NCBI GenBank assembly: GCA_049322795.1
Contig: JBMOQH010000008.1
Location: 186,001-250,000 of the forward strand
Direction: 5' to 3'
DNA from: Immundisolibacter sp049322795
GTDB taxonomy: Bacteria; Pseudomonadota; Gammaproteobacteria; Immundisolibacterales; Immundisolibacteraceae
Length of the DNA: 64,000 nt
Part shown: in pieces, positions 15,511 to 23,922 of the stretch
Position numbering within the stretch: the stretch's first letter is position 1
Layout: every line of letters begins with the position of its first letter
Notes under the pieces: generated by a model
Database searches by the model: none
What the model was told of the DNA's origin: nothing
The model's input: only the letters and a program-made list of their open reading frames with translations
Translations under genes and position numbers: made by a program

Positions 15511-16644
15511 TCACTCAAGCGCGCCGGAGCGGGCACGCTCCCGGCCGATCAACACGGGTGCTTCCAACGTGCTCGGCGGCGCCGCCCGCTCGGCGCGGGG
15601 GTAGACGCTGAACTGCATCAGGCGCAGGCGCAACCTGGCCCCGGGGCGGAAGTCCGGCACGTCATGGTGCAGGTGCGGCAACTCGACGTGCAGCGTATCG
15701 GCGCCGGCCAGGTGTTCGACCGTGGCCCGCACGATCGGCCCGGTGCGCTGGACGGCGGTGACCCGCACGTCGAGGCCGGGCGTTTCGGCCGACGCCAGGC
15801 GAAGGTCGCCCGGGCGGGCGTAGACGTCCACCGGTCCGCTGGGGTGCAGGCTGTCGTGCAGCGTGGCGATCTCGTGCTCGCCGATCCGCACCGAGCGGCC
15901 ATGCAGCTGCGCCGCAATCACGTTGGCGCCGCCCAGGAAATCGAACACGAAAGGGCTCGCCGGGCGTTCGTAGACGTGATCGACGGTGCCGGCCTGCTCG
16001 ACGCGACCCTGGTTCATGACGACGACGCGGTCGGCCAGCTCCAGCGCTTCCTCCTGGTCGTGCGTGACGAACAGCGTCGTGTAGCCGGTCCTGCGGTGCA
16101 GGTCGCGCAGCCATTGGCGCAGGTCCTTGCGCACTCGCGCGTCGAGCGCGCCGAACGGTTCGTCGAGCAGCAGCACGCGCGGCTCGATGGCCAGCGCCCG
16201 CGCCAGCGCGACGCGCTGACGCTGGCCACCGGACAGTTGCGCGGGAAAGCGCCCTTCCAGCCCGCCGAGTTGCACCAGCTCGATCAGCTCGCGTGCCCGC
16301 GCCTGGATCAGCGCCTTGCCGGGCCGTTCGCGGCGCGGTTTCACGCGCAGGCCGAAGGCCACGTTGTCGAGCACCGTCATGTGCCGGAACAGCGCGTAGT
16401 GCTGAAACACGAAACCGATGCGTCGCTCGCGCACCGGCCGTTGGGCAATGTCCTCGTCGCCGAACAGAATCTGCCCGTGGTCCGGGAATTCCAGGCCGGC
16501 AATGGCTCTCAGCAGGGTGGTCTTGCCTGAGCCCGACGGGCCCAGCAGCGCGATCAGCTCACCCGAGGCGATGTCGAGATCGATGCCGGCGAGCGCGGCG
16601 AAACTGCCAAAGCGCTTGTGCAGATTGCGGATGTGGATGTCCAT
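15511..16644 (-). CDS. cysA: Sulfate/thiosulfate ABC transporter ATP-binding protein
   Basis: A 377-residue ABC ATPase. Walker A GPSGSGKT is at residues 35-42, the Q-loop is FQHYALF, the signature is LSGGQRQRVALARALA, Walker B is VLLLDEPFGALDA and the switch His lies in FVTHDQEEA. A C-terminal regulatory extension of about 130 residues (TOBE-like) contains VDVYARPGDLRL, typical of CysA. It powers sulfate import with CysT and CysW. It overlaps cysW by the start/stop (shared base at 16644) and is last in the operon. Confidence 0.92.
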   Translation of the reverse strand: MDIHIRNLHKRFGSFAALAGIDLDIASGELIALLGPSGSGKTTLLRAIAGLEFPDHGQILFGDEDIAQRPVRERRIGFVFQHYALFRHMTVLDNVAFGLRVKPRRERPGKALIQARARELIELVQLGGLEGRFPAQLSGGQRQRVALARALAIEPRVLLLDEPFGALDARVRKDLRQWLRDLHRRTGYTTLFVTHDQEEALELADRVVVMNQGRVEQAGTVDHVYERPASPFVFDFLGGANVIAAQLHGRSVRIGEHEIATLHDSLHPSGPVDVYARPGDLRLASAETPGLDVRVTAVQRTGPIVRATVEHLAGADTLHVELPHLHHDVPDFRPGARLRLRLMQFSVYPRAERAAPPSTLEAPVLIGRERARSGALE

Positions 16645-17528
16645 CAGTGTCTCCGGGTGGCGGCGAGCGCGTCGCCGTGACGCCATTCCAGCCAGGTCTT
16701 GAGCGTCAGCGTCACCAGGGCCAGGCCGGCGAGCAGCGAGGCGACGGCGAAGGCGGCTGCGAATTGATATTCGTTGTAGAGAATCTCGACGTGCAGCGGC
16801 AGGGTGTTGGTAAGGCCGCGGATGTGGCCCGACACCACGCTCACGGCGCCGAACTCGCCCATCGCACGGGCGTTGCACAGCAGTACCCCGTAGAGCAGGC
16901 CCCAGCGGATGTTGGGCAGGGTCACGTGCCAGAAGGTCTGCCAGCCACAGGCGCCGAGCGTGAGCGCCGCCTGCTCCTGTTCGCTGCCCTGTTCCTGCAT
17001 CAGCGGGATCAGTTCGCGGGCCACGAACGGAAAGGTGACGAACACGGTCGCCAGCACGATGCCGGGCACGGCGAAGATCACCTCGATGCCGTGCTCGATG
17101 AGCCACGGCCCGGCCCAGCCCTGGGCGCCGAAGATGAGCACGTAGATCAGGCCGGCGATCACCGGCGACACCGAGAACGGCAGATCGATCAGCGATATCA
17201 GCAGTGCCTTGCCGCGAAACTCGAACTTGGCGATGGCCCAGGCGGCGGCAACGCCAAAGATCAGGTTGAGCGGCACCGCGATGGCCGCGGCAATCAGCGT
17301 GAGCCGCATCGCCGACAGCGTCTCGGGGTCGCCCAGGGCGGCGAAGTAGGTGGCGAGGCCGTTGCGCAGCGCCTCCGCGAACACCAGCAGCAGCGGCAGC
17401 AGCAGGAAGCTCGCCAGAAACAACAGCGCGACGCCGATCAGCAACCGGCGCAGCCAGGGCGCCTCGGTGACGGCGCTGTGTGGGCGCGGCAAGGGCGCCG
17501 CGTCAAGGGTGGCGACGGACGCGGTCAT
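16644..17528 (-). CDS. cysW: Sulfate ABC transporter permease CysW
   Basis: A 294-residue inner-membrane permease with six predicted helices. The EAA loop reads EQEQAALTLGACGWQTFWHVTLPNI, and the CysW-typical ARAMGEFGAVSVVSGHIRGLTNTLPLHVEILYNEY region follows. ATG 17528 overlaps the cysT stop by 4 bp. It forms a heterodimer channel with CysT. Confidence 0.92.
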   Translation of the reverse strand: MTASVATLDAAPLPRPHSAVTEAPWLRRLLIGVALLFLASFLLLPLLLVFAEALRNGLATYFAALGDPETLSAMRLTLIAAAIAVPLNLIFGVAAAWAIAKFEFRGKALLISLIDLPFSVSPVIAGLIYVLIFGAQGWAGPWLIEHGIEVIFAVPGIVLATVFVTFPFVARELIPLMQEQGSEQEQAALTLGACGWQTFWHVTLPNIRWGLLYGVLLCNARAMGEFGAVSVVSGHIRGLTNTLPLHVEILYNEYQFAAAFAVASLLAGLALVTLTLKTWLEWRHGDALAATRRH

Positions 17529-18385
17529 GCGCGGCCTCCCTGGCGCCGGCGCATCCACGCCTGCAGGCCGTTGACCGACAGCAGCACGGCGAACGACAGC
17601 GTCAGCATGGCGGTGGCGACCGCCGTGGCGCCGGCGTAGTCGAATTCCTCGAGCTTGATGATGATCAGCAGCGGCGCGATCTCGCTCACCAGCGGCAGGT
17701 TGCCGGCGATGAAGATGATCGAGCCGTATTCGCCGACGGCGCGGGCGAAGGCGAGCGCGAAGCCGGTCAGGAGCGCCGGCAACACGCTTGGCAGCAGCAC
17801 GCGGGTAATGGTCTGCCAGCGGTTGGCGCCCAGCGTGGCGGCCGCCTCTTCCAGCTCCTTCTCGGCGTCTTCCAGCACCGGTTGCAGCGTGCGCACCACA
17901 AACGGCAGGCCAATGAAGGTGCAGGCGACGACGATGCCGACCGGCGTGTAGGCGACCTTGACGCCCAGCGGTTCCAGAACGCGGCCGATCCAGCCGTTGC
18001 CGGCGTACAGCGCGGTGAGCGCGATGCCGGCCACCGCCGTCGGCAGGGCGAACGGCAGGTCGACGATGGCGTCGAACAGGCGCCGGCCGGGAAAGCGGTA
18101 GCGCACCAGCACCCAGGCCACCAGCGGGCCGAAGAGCAGGTTGATGCCGGCGCCGGCGAGCGCGGTGCCGAAGCTCAGTTCGAGCGCCGCGCGCACCCGC
18201 GGTGCGGCGACGACCGACCAGAAGCCGTCCCAGCCCAGGCCGGCGGACGTGATGAACAGGCACGCCAGCGGGATCAACACCAGCAGGCTGAGGTAGGTCA
18301 GCGTGAAGCCCAGCGTCAGTCCGAAGCCGGGCAGGACGGAGCGTCTCCGCGGGGGCGCTACCGCGTGCATGGCGAGCGCCGTCAT
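17525..18385 (-). CDS. cysT: Sulfate ABC transporter permease CysT
   Basis: A 286-residue permease partner of CysW with six hydrophobic segments. FGPLVAWVLVRYRFPG, DLPFALPTAVAGIALTALYAGNGWIG and the EAA loop EELEEAAATLGANRWQTITRVLLP are characteristic, as is VGEYGSIIFIAGNLP. ATG 18385 overlaps the binding-protein gene stop (18382) by 4 bp. A second in-frame ATG at 18370 is also possible. Confidence 0.92.
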   Translation of the reverse strand: MTALAMHAVAPPRRRSVLPGFGLTLGFTLTYLSLLVLIPLACLFITSAGLGWDGFWSVVAAPRVRAALELSFGTALAGAGINLLFGPLVAWVLVRYRFPGRRLFDAIVDLPFALPTAVAGIALTALYAGNGWIGRVLEPLGVKVAYTPVGIVVACTFIGLPFVVRTLQPVLEDAEKELEEAAATLGANRWQTITRVLLPSVLPALLTGFALAFARAVGEYGSIIFIAGNLPLVSEIAPLLIIIKLEEFDYAGATAVATAMLTLSFAVLLSVNGLQAWMRRRQGGRA

Positions 18386-19491
18386 CGGCTGATGCCGTAG
18401 ATCTGATCGAACACGCCCCCCTCGGTGAAGTGCGTCGCCTGCGCCTTGGCCCAGCCGCCGAAGGCGTCGATGGTCACGAGCTCTATGGGCGGGAAGCTCG
18501 CCGCGTACTTGGCCGCGATCTCAGGCTTGGTCGGCCGGTAGTGATGCCTGCCGGCCAGGTCCTGCCCCTCGTCGCTGTACAGGTATTGCAGGTAGGCCTC
18601 GGCCACCGTCCGCGTGCCGCGGCGGTTGGCCACGCGGTCCACGACCGCCACCGGCGGTTCGGCGAGGATCGACAGCGACGGCGCGACGATCTCGAACTTG
18701 TCGGCGCCGAATTCCTCCAGCGACAGGAAGGCCTCGTTCTCCCAGGTAATCAGGACATCGCCGATGCCGCGCTGGGCAAAGGTGGTGGTCGAGCCGCGCG
18801 CGCCGGTGTCGAGCACCGGCGCGTTCTTGTAGAGCGCCCCGACGAAGGCCCGCGCCTTGGCGTCATCGTTGCCGTTCTGTTTCAGGGCGTAGGCGTAGGC
18901 GGCGAGATAGTTCCAGCGCGCGCCACCGGAGGTCTTGGGGTTGGGCGTGATCACGGCCACGCCCGGCTTGACCAGATCGCTCCAGTCGTGGATGTCCTTG
19001 GGGTTGCCCTTGCGCACCAGGAACACGATGGTCGAGGTGTAGGGCGCGCTGTTGTGTTCCAGCCGGGTCTGCCAGTCGGCCGGCAGCAGCTTGGCGTGGG
19101 TGGCAATGGCGTCGATATCCGCGGCCAGCGCCAGCGTCACCACGTCGGCGGCCAGGCCGTCGATCACCGCCCGCGCCTGTTTGCCGGAACCGCCGTGGGA
19201 CTGGTTGACGGTGACCGTGTCACCGGTTTGTTTCGCCCAGTGCCTGGCAAAGGCGGCGTTGTAGTCCTGGTAGAACTCGCGCGTCGGGTCGTACGACACG
19301 TTCAGCAGCTTGGTTTCGCCGGCCATGGCGACACCGGCGAACAGTGCGATGACGGCCGCGGCCAGGCTTGGCAGGGTTCGGCGGTGGCGGGCGAGCCGCC
19401 CAAGCCCCGCCCGTCCGGGGGTGCTTGTGCGGTCGGCCGCCGCATCCGACCTCAGCTTGGCGGCTTTCCGGAAATCGCTTGTGTAATGCAT
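18382..19491 (-). CDS. sbp: Periplasmic sulfate-binding protein
   Basis: A 369-residue solute-binding protein. The N-terminus has an unusually long, Arg-rich n-region before the hydrophobic core LAAAVIALFAGVAMA, with cleavage near residue 57. The mature part begins LLNVSYDPTREFYQDYN and contains QSHGGSGKQARAVIDGL, TPNPKTSGGARWNYLAAY and DVLITWENEAFL, all signature stretches of Sbp/CysP. It captures sulfate or thiosulfate for CysTWA. No better internal start is visible. It lies 29 bp downstream of the broken porin gene and is probably cotranscribed with it. Confidence 0.92.
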   Translation of the reverse strand: MHYTSDFRKAAKLRSDAAADRTSTPGRAGLGRLARHRRTLPSLAAAVIALFAGVAMAGETKLLNVSYDPTREFYQDYNAAFARHWAKQTGDTVTVNQSHGGSGKQARAVIDGLAADVVTLALAADIDAIATHAKLLPADWQTRLEHNSAPYTSTIVFLVRKGNPKDIHDWSDLVKPGVAVITPNPKTSGGARWNYLAAYAYALKQNGNDDAKARAFVGALYKNAPVLDTGARGSTTTFAQRGIGDVLITWENEAFLSLEEFGADKFEIVAPSLSILAEPPVAVVDRVANRRGTRTVAEAYLQYLYSDEGQDLAGRHHYRPTKPEIAAKYAASFPPIELVTIDAFGGWAKAQATHFTEGGVFDQIYGISR

Positions 19492-19520
19492 GACAGTCGC
19501 TCCAGCGGGAAACGGGGTGA

Positions 19521-20263
19521 TCAGAAATCGACTTGCGCGCGCACGGTGTAGGCGCTCGGCTCGTCGCCGTCGTTGCGGTGGCCGGGACGGTCCAGATCCA
19601 GCACCCTGATGTAATTGGCTTGCAGCTTGACGTTCGGCGTGAGGTGCCAGTTCACGCCGGCGGTGAGGTTGTGCTGCTCGCCGCCGACCAGCGCGTCATC
19701 GCTGAGGTCGAGGCTGGACAGCCGTAGCGCGAGTTCCCAGGCGCCAATGCCGCCCTGACCGATGATCCGCGTCGGCGTGACCCGATCGAACACGCCCTCG
19801 GATACCTTGTAGGGCCGGCTCTCGCCGGTGAGGAACCAGCTCGCCAGCACATACCAGCCCTGCAGATCGAGGTCGGACGCCGCTTTGCGGTTTACGCCGT
19901 TGCGGATGTATTCACTTTGCAGCGACCACGGGCCCCACTCGCCGGCCAGCTCGAGCCCGTAGCTGAGCAAGTCCTCGGTGTTGGCCAGCACGCCGGTGTC
20001 GACCAGCTGAACGTCGGTGATGTTCGACTCCGGACGGCTCGCGAAGCGCAGGCCGTTGGCCGAGTCCTCCGGCTCGTGGCGCCGTACGGCGGTGCCGAGG
20101 TGCAGCACGCGCCCGGTGTCCAGCCACGGCGCCCAGGTGGCGCGGGCGGTGAGGTCGTAGCCCTCGTCGCCCTCGCTGGCGACGTCGTCTTCCGGTCGCT
20201 CGCCGGGCCCAGCAGGCTGGCGAACGCGGCCAGTACGGTGGTGGCGTGATGGGTGGGTTTCAT
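19521..20263 (-). pseudogene. Broken porin gene (phosphate-selective O/P type), N-terminal half deleted
   Basis: From 20263 one frame encodes a signal-peptide-like start (MKPTHHATTVLAAFASLLGP). Near 20200 the similarity jumps to another frame, which encodes about 220 residues of an outer-membrane barrel: GYDLTARATWAPWLDTG, LLSYGLELAGEWGPWSLQSEY, WYVLASWFLTGE, and a terminal VRAQVDF ending in Phe as outer-membrane proteins do. Intact O/P porins are over 400 residues, so roughly half is missing at the frame change. The likely original role was an anion channel serving sulfate uptake, as it heads the sbp-cysTWA operon. An assembly error cannot be excluded. Confidence 0.75.
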
Positions 20264-20370
20264 TCTGGGCTCCCTGCGTTGGGTGAGCGCCAGACAAATC
20301 AGAATCCATGCCAGTTGTGGTGGATGGCTGGTGTCGAAATCAGGTCACTGATTTAACAGGTTAAAAATTT

Positions 20371-20453
20371 TTCAAATAACCATATTTGAAATCTTTAGAA
20401 CAATATGAAGCGTTTTTATCGCTATATTTGGCGTTCATATTCGTCAAATATGG
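20371..20453. promoter_or_regulatory. AT-rich operator-like cluster of ATATTTG dyads
   Basis: The 200-bp spacer between the porin pseudogene and the sigma54 activator has an AT-rich core unlike its surroundings. TTCAAATA-ACCA-TATTTGAA (20371-20390) is a perfect 8-bp dyad. ATATTTG recurs at 20382-20388 and 20424-20430 and, inverted, at 20445-20451. CCATATTTGA (20380-20389) and TCAAATATGG (20444-20453) form a perfect 10-bp inverted pair, with AATATGAA/TTCATATT (20402-20409, 20434-20441) nested between. This looks like a multi-site regulator-binding region; the binding protein is unknown. Confidence 0.55.
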
Positions 20454-20463
20454 CTTTTTCAAG

Positions 20464-22029
20464 ATGACCGACCCGACGCTGTTGCTCACCCTCTGGTCAG
20501 AGGTCGGTCGCCATCAGGGCGCCGCGCAGTCACTTCCCGTAGTCGTTCGGGCGCTGGCCGATGCGCTGCCGCTGGCGGCGGTGCACATCGAGGAGCGCGA
20601 CGCGGGCAGCGACGGCTTCACCACGCTGCTGCACTGGGCCGTCGGGAGCGAACTGCGGCTGCGGCCGCAAATGCCGCGGCGCAGCGCTGCGGAATTGGCG
20701 GCGATACGCGAGTGGGCGCGCGGGACGCGGACCGCCAACAGCACGGGGCAAGCAGACCCGGGCGCGCCTCTGACGCACTTCGACGGGTCAACCGGTGCCA
20801 CTGTTGCCGGCGCCTTGTGGTTCGAGGACGACCTGGTCGGCTTTGTGGTCGCTGCCCTCGCCGCCGGGCAGGCGCTGACGGCCGCCATCCGGCAGCGCTT
20901 CGATACGGTGCTGGAACCGCTGGCCGCGGCCTTGGCGAATGACCGCCGACTCGGCGAGTTGCGCCGCCTGCGCGCCGCCGCGCAGGCCGATCGCGAGAGT
21001 CTGCTGTCGCGGCTCGGGCGACGCGGCCTCACCGACGGCGTCATCGGCGCCGAGCATGGCTTGCGGCGCGCGATGGAGCGGGTCGAGCAGGTGGCCGTCA
21101 CGGATGCGACGGTGCTGATCCTGGGCGAGACCGGGGCCGGCAAGGAGGTCATCGCGCGCGCCATTCACGAACGCTCGACGCGCCACGAGGGCCCCTTCGT
21201 GCGCGTGAACTGCGGCGCGGTGCCGCCCGACTTGATCGACTCGGAGCTGTTCGGCCACGAGAGGGGCAGCTTCACCGGTGCGGTCGGCGTGCGTCGGGGC
21301 TGGTTCGAGCGCGCCGACGGCGGCACGCTGTTCCTGGATGAAATCGGCGAACTCACGCCGCCGGTGCAGGTCCGCCTGCTGCGCGTGCTGCAGGACAACA
21401 TCGTGCAGCGCCTGGGCAGTGAGCGCGAGCTGCCGGTCAACGTGCGCGTCATCGCCGCCACCCACCGTGACCTGCCGACCCTGGTCCAGGAAGGCGCCTT
21501 TCGCGAAGACCTCTGGTACCGACTCGCGGTGTTCCCGCTGATCCTGCCGCCCCTGCGCGAGCGCCCGGAAGACATCCCCCTGCTCGCCGCGCACTTCGTG
21601 CAGCGCGCCGCCGGCCGGCTTGGCGTGCCGACCCCGGCCCTGACGGCGCGGGATCTCGACCGCCTGCTCGCTTATCGCTGGCCGGGCAACGTGCGCGAAC
21701 TGGCCGCGGTGCTGGAACGCGCGGTGATTCTGGGCGGCAACCGGCAACTGGACCTCGAGACCGCGCTTGGCGCCAGTACACCAGGTGTCCCTCGGCGGTC
21801 CGTGCCGGCGCTGGCCAGCGAGAAACCCTCCGCGGCGGCGCCGGCATCCCTGGCCTCGCTCGATGAGGCCATCGGCGCGCACCTGAAACAGGCCCTGCGC
21901 GCCACCGGCGGTCGGGTGGACGGGCCGCACGGCGCGGCACGGCTGCTGCGGGTGAACGCGAGCACCTTGCGCGCCAAGCTGCGCAAACACGCCATCGAGC
22001 CGGGTGACTATCGCGTTGGCGAGGGCTGA
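20464..22029 (+). CDS. Sigma54-dependent transcriptional activator (AAA+, Fis-type HTH)
   Basis: A 521-residue enhancer-binding protein. The N-terminal 190 residues form a GAF-like sensory region with no phospho-acceptor signature. The AAA+ core has Walker A GETGAGKE, the sigma54-contact loop GSFTGA (Ser in place of the usual Ala), Walker B GGTLFLDE and FREDLWYRL. The C-terminus has a Fis-like helix-turn-helix (GAARLLRVNASTLRAKLRKH). It is divergent from the sulfate transporter operon, so control of sulfur acquisition is inferred. ATG 20464 gives the usual start MTDPT; the frame is open upstream to 20386 but in the AT-rich spacer. Confidence 0.88.
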   Translation: MTDPTLLLTLWSEVGRHQGAAQSLPVVVRALADALPLAAVHIEERDAGSDGFTTLLHWAVGSELRLRPQMPRRSAAELAAIREWARGTRTANSTGQADPGAPLTHFDGSTGATVAGALWFEDDLVGFVVAALAAGQALTAAIRQRFDTVLEPLAAALANDRRLGELRRLRAAAQADRESLLSRLGRRGLTDGVIGAEHGLRRAMERVEQVAVTDATVLILGETGAGKEVIARAIHERSTRHEGPFVRVNCGAVPPDLIDSELFGHERGSFTGAVGVRRGWFERADGGTLFLDEIGELTPPVQVRLLRVLQDNIVQRLGSERELPVNVRVIAATHRDLPTLVQEGAFREDLWYRLAVFPLILPPLRERPEDIPLLAAHFVQRAAGRLGVPTPALTARDLDRLLAYRWPGNVRELAAVLERAVILGGNRQLDLETALGASTPGVPRRSVPALASEKPSAAAPASLASLDEAIGAHLKQALRATGGRVDGPHGAARLLRVNASTLRAKLRKHAIEPGDYRVGEG

Positions 22030-22047
22030 AGGTCGCGGGACCGTTGT

Positions 22048-22096
22048 CGGGCCGAACGCCGGCCCGGACGATTCGCGGCGAGGGCGCCGCTCCCAC
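22048..22096. repeat. REP-like element (right half conserved)
   Basis: Contains GGGCCGAACG followed by GATTCGCGGCGAGGGCGCC and GCTCCCAC, the same inner and right-hand sequence as the units at 9191-9483. The left GTGGGAGG end is missing. It lies in the 81-bp gap between the sigma54 activator and the convergent comF. Confidence 0.7.
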
Positions 22097-22110
22097 GAGT
22101 ATGCCAAGGA

Positions 22111-22818
22111 TCAGCGTGCCGCCCGGCACAGGGTCCACACGTCGACCCGCGCCACGCCGGCGCGCTTGAGCGCGGTGACCAGCGCGCCGACGGTGGCGCC
22201 GGTGGTCATCACGTCGTCCACAACCGCCACGTGGTCGACGCCCGGCGATCGGGTCACGGCGAAGGCGCCGCGGACGTTGCGGCGGCGGGCGAGGTAGTCG
22301 AGACCGGTCTGCGGCGCCGTGGCGCGCACCCGGCGGCACCCGCGCCAGTCGACCGGGATGCCGAGCCGGCGCCCGACCTCGCCGGTGAGCACCTGCGCCT
22401 GGTCGTAGCCACGCTCGCGCAGGCGGGCGTCGTGCAGGGGCACGGGAATCAGCGCCTGCGGGCGTGGCCATGCGTGATCCGTGGCCGCCTGCGACAGCAG
22501 CGCGCCCAGCAGTCGGGCAAGGCCCAGCCCGCGGCCGAACTTGAGTCGCTGCATCAGCCGATCGAGCGGTGGCGCGTAGCGAAACGCGGCGTGCGCCGCG
22601 TCCTGCGGCGGCGAACGGCGCAGGCAGCGCCCGCACACGCCGGCCACCGGCAGCGGTTCGGCGCAGCGCAGGCACGCGGTGCCGAGCCACGGCAGATCCC
22701 GGTGGCAGCCCGCGCACAGCGCCAGCCGGTCATCGCCCGCCGCACCGCACAGGGTGCACTGGGGCGGCAGCAGGAAAGCCAGCAGGGTGTCGAGAACCTC
22801 GTCAACTTTTCGCGGCAT
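22111..22818 (-). CDS. comF: ComF family phosphoribosyltransferase-like protein
   Basis: A 235-residue ComF/GntX-type protein. The N-terminus carries a Cys-rich zinc-binding region (CTLCG, CAGCH, CLRC and CGRC between residues 20 and 65). The C-terminal phosphoribosyltransferase fold has LIPVPLHDARLRERGYDQA and the PRPP loop VAVVDDVMTTGATV. In competent bacteria ComF helps DNA uptake; in others the role is unclear. It is divergent from bioB, as in many gammaproteobacteria, and its first codons lie within a BirA-like operator. Confidence 0.9.
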   Translation of the reverse strand: MPRKVDEVLDTLLAFLLPPQCTLCGAAGDDRLALCAGCHRDLPWLGTACLRCAEPLPVAGVCGRCLRRSPPQDAAHAAFRYAPPLDRLMQRLKFGRGLGLARLLGALLSQAATDHAWPRPQALIPVPLHDARLRERGYDQAQVLTGEVGRRLGIPVDWRGCRRVRATAPQTGLDYLARRRNVRGAFAVTRSPGVDHVAVVDDVMTTGATVGALVTALKRAGVARVDVWTLCRAAR

Positions 22819-22832
22819 GGGTTGGTTGACAA
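22799..22832. promoter_or_regulatory. Candidate BirA (biotin repressor) operator
   Basis: TCGTCAACT (22799-22807) and GGTTGACAA (22824-22832) form an inverted pair separated by 16 nt. The E. coli BirA operator is TTGTAAACC, 16 nt, GGTTTACAA. The right half matches 8 of 9 bases. The left half is weaker and falls within comF codons. The right half overlaps the -35 of the bioB promoter, as expected for a repressor site. Confidence 0.5.
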
Positions 22833-22853
22833 GCAGGGGGCTGCGGCTATTCT
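22826..22853 (+). promoter_or_regulatory. Sigma70-type promoter of the bio operon
   Basis: TTGACA (22826-22831), a 16-nt spacer and TATTCT (22848-22853) lie 62 bp before the bioB start. The -35 is a perfect consensus and the -10 matches 4 of 6. It overlaps the BirA-like operator. Confidence 0.6.
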
Positions 22854-22914
22854 GGCCACCACGGCGCTGCGCGCGCCGTGACCTTTTGCCGCTTCGACGC
22901 CCGGGAGTTCAGCC

Positions 22915-23922
22915 TTGACCGCCATCCGCCACGACTGGACGCGCGCCGACATCCGCGCCCTGTTCGACCTGCCGTTCGCCGACCTGCTGCATCGCGCGCA
23001 GAGCACGCATCGCGATCATTTCGACCCCAACGCGGTGCAGGTGAGCACGCTGCTGAGCATCAAGACCGGCGCCTGTCCGGAGGACTGCGGCTATTGCCCG
23101 CAAAGCGCGCACCACGCGGCCGACCTGAACCGCGAGGCGCTGCTGGACGTGGACGCCGTGGTGGCCGCGGCGCGCGCCGCGCGCGAGGCTGGCGCCAGCC
23201 GCTTCTGCATGGGCGGCGCCTGGCGCAGCCCGCGCGAGAAGGACTTCGTGCGCGTGCTGGACATGGTGCGCGAGGTGAAGGCGCTCGGCATGGAAACCTG
23301 CGTCACGCTTGGCATGCTGAAGGGCGATCAGGCCGGGCGTCTCAAGGACGCCGGTCTCGACTACTACAACCACAACCTCGACACCTCGCCCGAGTATTAC
23401 GGCGAGATCATCACCACGCGCACCTTCGACGATCGGCTGGACACCCTGGCCCAGGTGCGGGACGCGGGGGTGAACGTGTGCTGCGGCGGCATCGTCGGCA
23501 TGGGCGAGTCGCGCGAGGACCGCGTCGGCCTGCTCGAATCGCTCGCGACGCTGCCCGAGCACCCGCAAAGCGTGCCGATCAATTACCTGGTGCAGGTGGC
23601 CGGCACACCGCTGGCCGGCACGGCGGCGCTCGACCCGCTCGAATTCGTGCGCACCATCGCCGTGGCGCGCATCCTGATGCCGGCCTCGGTGGTGCGCCTG
23701 TCGGCGGGTCGAGAGAGCATGGACGACGCGCTGCAGGCGCTGTGCTTTCTTGCCGGCGCCAATTCCATCTTCTATGGCGACAAGCTGTTGACCACCGGCA
23801 ACCCGGCCGCCGAGCGCGACCGGGCGCTGTTCGAACGGCTGGGCATCCATGCCGCCGAGCCTGCCGTGCGCTGCGCGGCGGCGCCCGTCGATCAGCCCGC
23901 CGAGGCGCTGGCCGCGGGGTGA
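22915..23922 (+). CDS. bioB: Biotin synthase
   Basis: A 335-residue radical SAM enzyme that inserts sulfur into dethiobiotin. The radical SAM cluster ligands are Cys54, Cys58 and Cys61 (CPEDCGYC). YNHNLDTSPEYY, NVCCGGIVGMGE and ANSIFYGDKLLTTGNP are family signatures. TTG 22915 is the start; it follows a GGGAG site, and an in-frame stop at 22879 leaves no better alternative. The stop overlaps the bioF GTG by 2 bp. First gene of bioB-F-C-D. Confidence 0.95.
   Translation: MTAIRHDWTRADIRALFDLPFADLLHRAQSTHRDHFDPNAVQVSTLLSIKTGACPEDCGYCPQSAHHAADLNREALLDVDAVVAAARAAREAGASRFCMGGAWRSPREKDFVRVLDMVREVKALGMETCVTLGMLKGDQAGRLKDAGLDYYNHNLDTSPEYYGEIITTRTFDDRLDTLAQVRDAGVNVCCGGIVGMGESREDRVGLLESLATLPEHPQSVPINYLVQVAGTPLAGTAALDPLEFVRTIAVARILMPASVVRLSAGRESMDDALQALCFLAGANSIFYGDKLLTTGNPAAERDRALFERLGIHAAEPAVRCAAAPVDQPAEALAAG

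Noticed and set aside
20264..20345. Sigma54 promoter (TGGCAC-N5-TTGC) in front of the sulfate operon
   Set aside because: The best minus-strand match, TGGCAT near 20310, lacks a TTGC at the right spacing.
20386..20463. 26-residue N-terminal extension of the sigma54 activator from TTG 20386
   Set aside because: The codons are AT-rich spacer sequence with the dyads; ATG 20464 gives the usual start of this type of regulator.
22878..23918. In-frame extension that would fuse a protein upstream of BioF
   Set aside because: This part overlaps bioB in another frame, and the BioF family N-terminus begins at GTG 23919.
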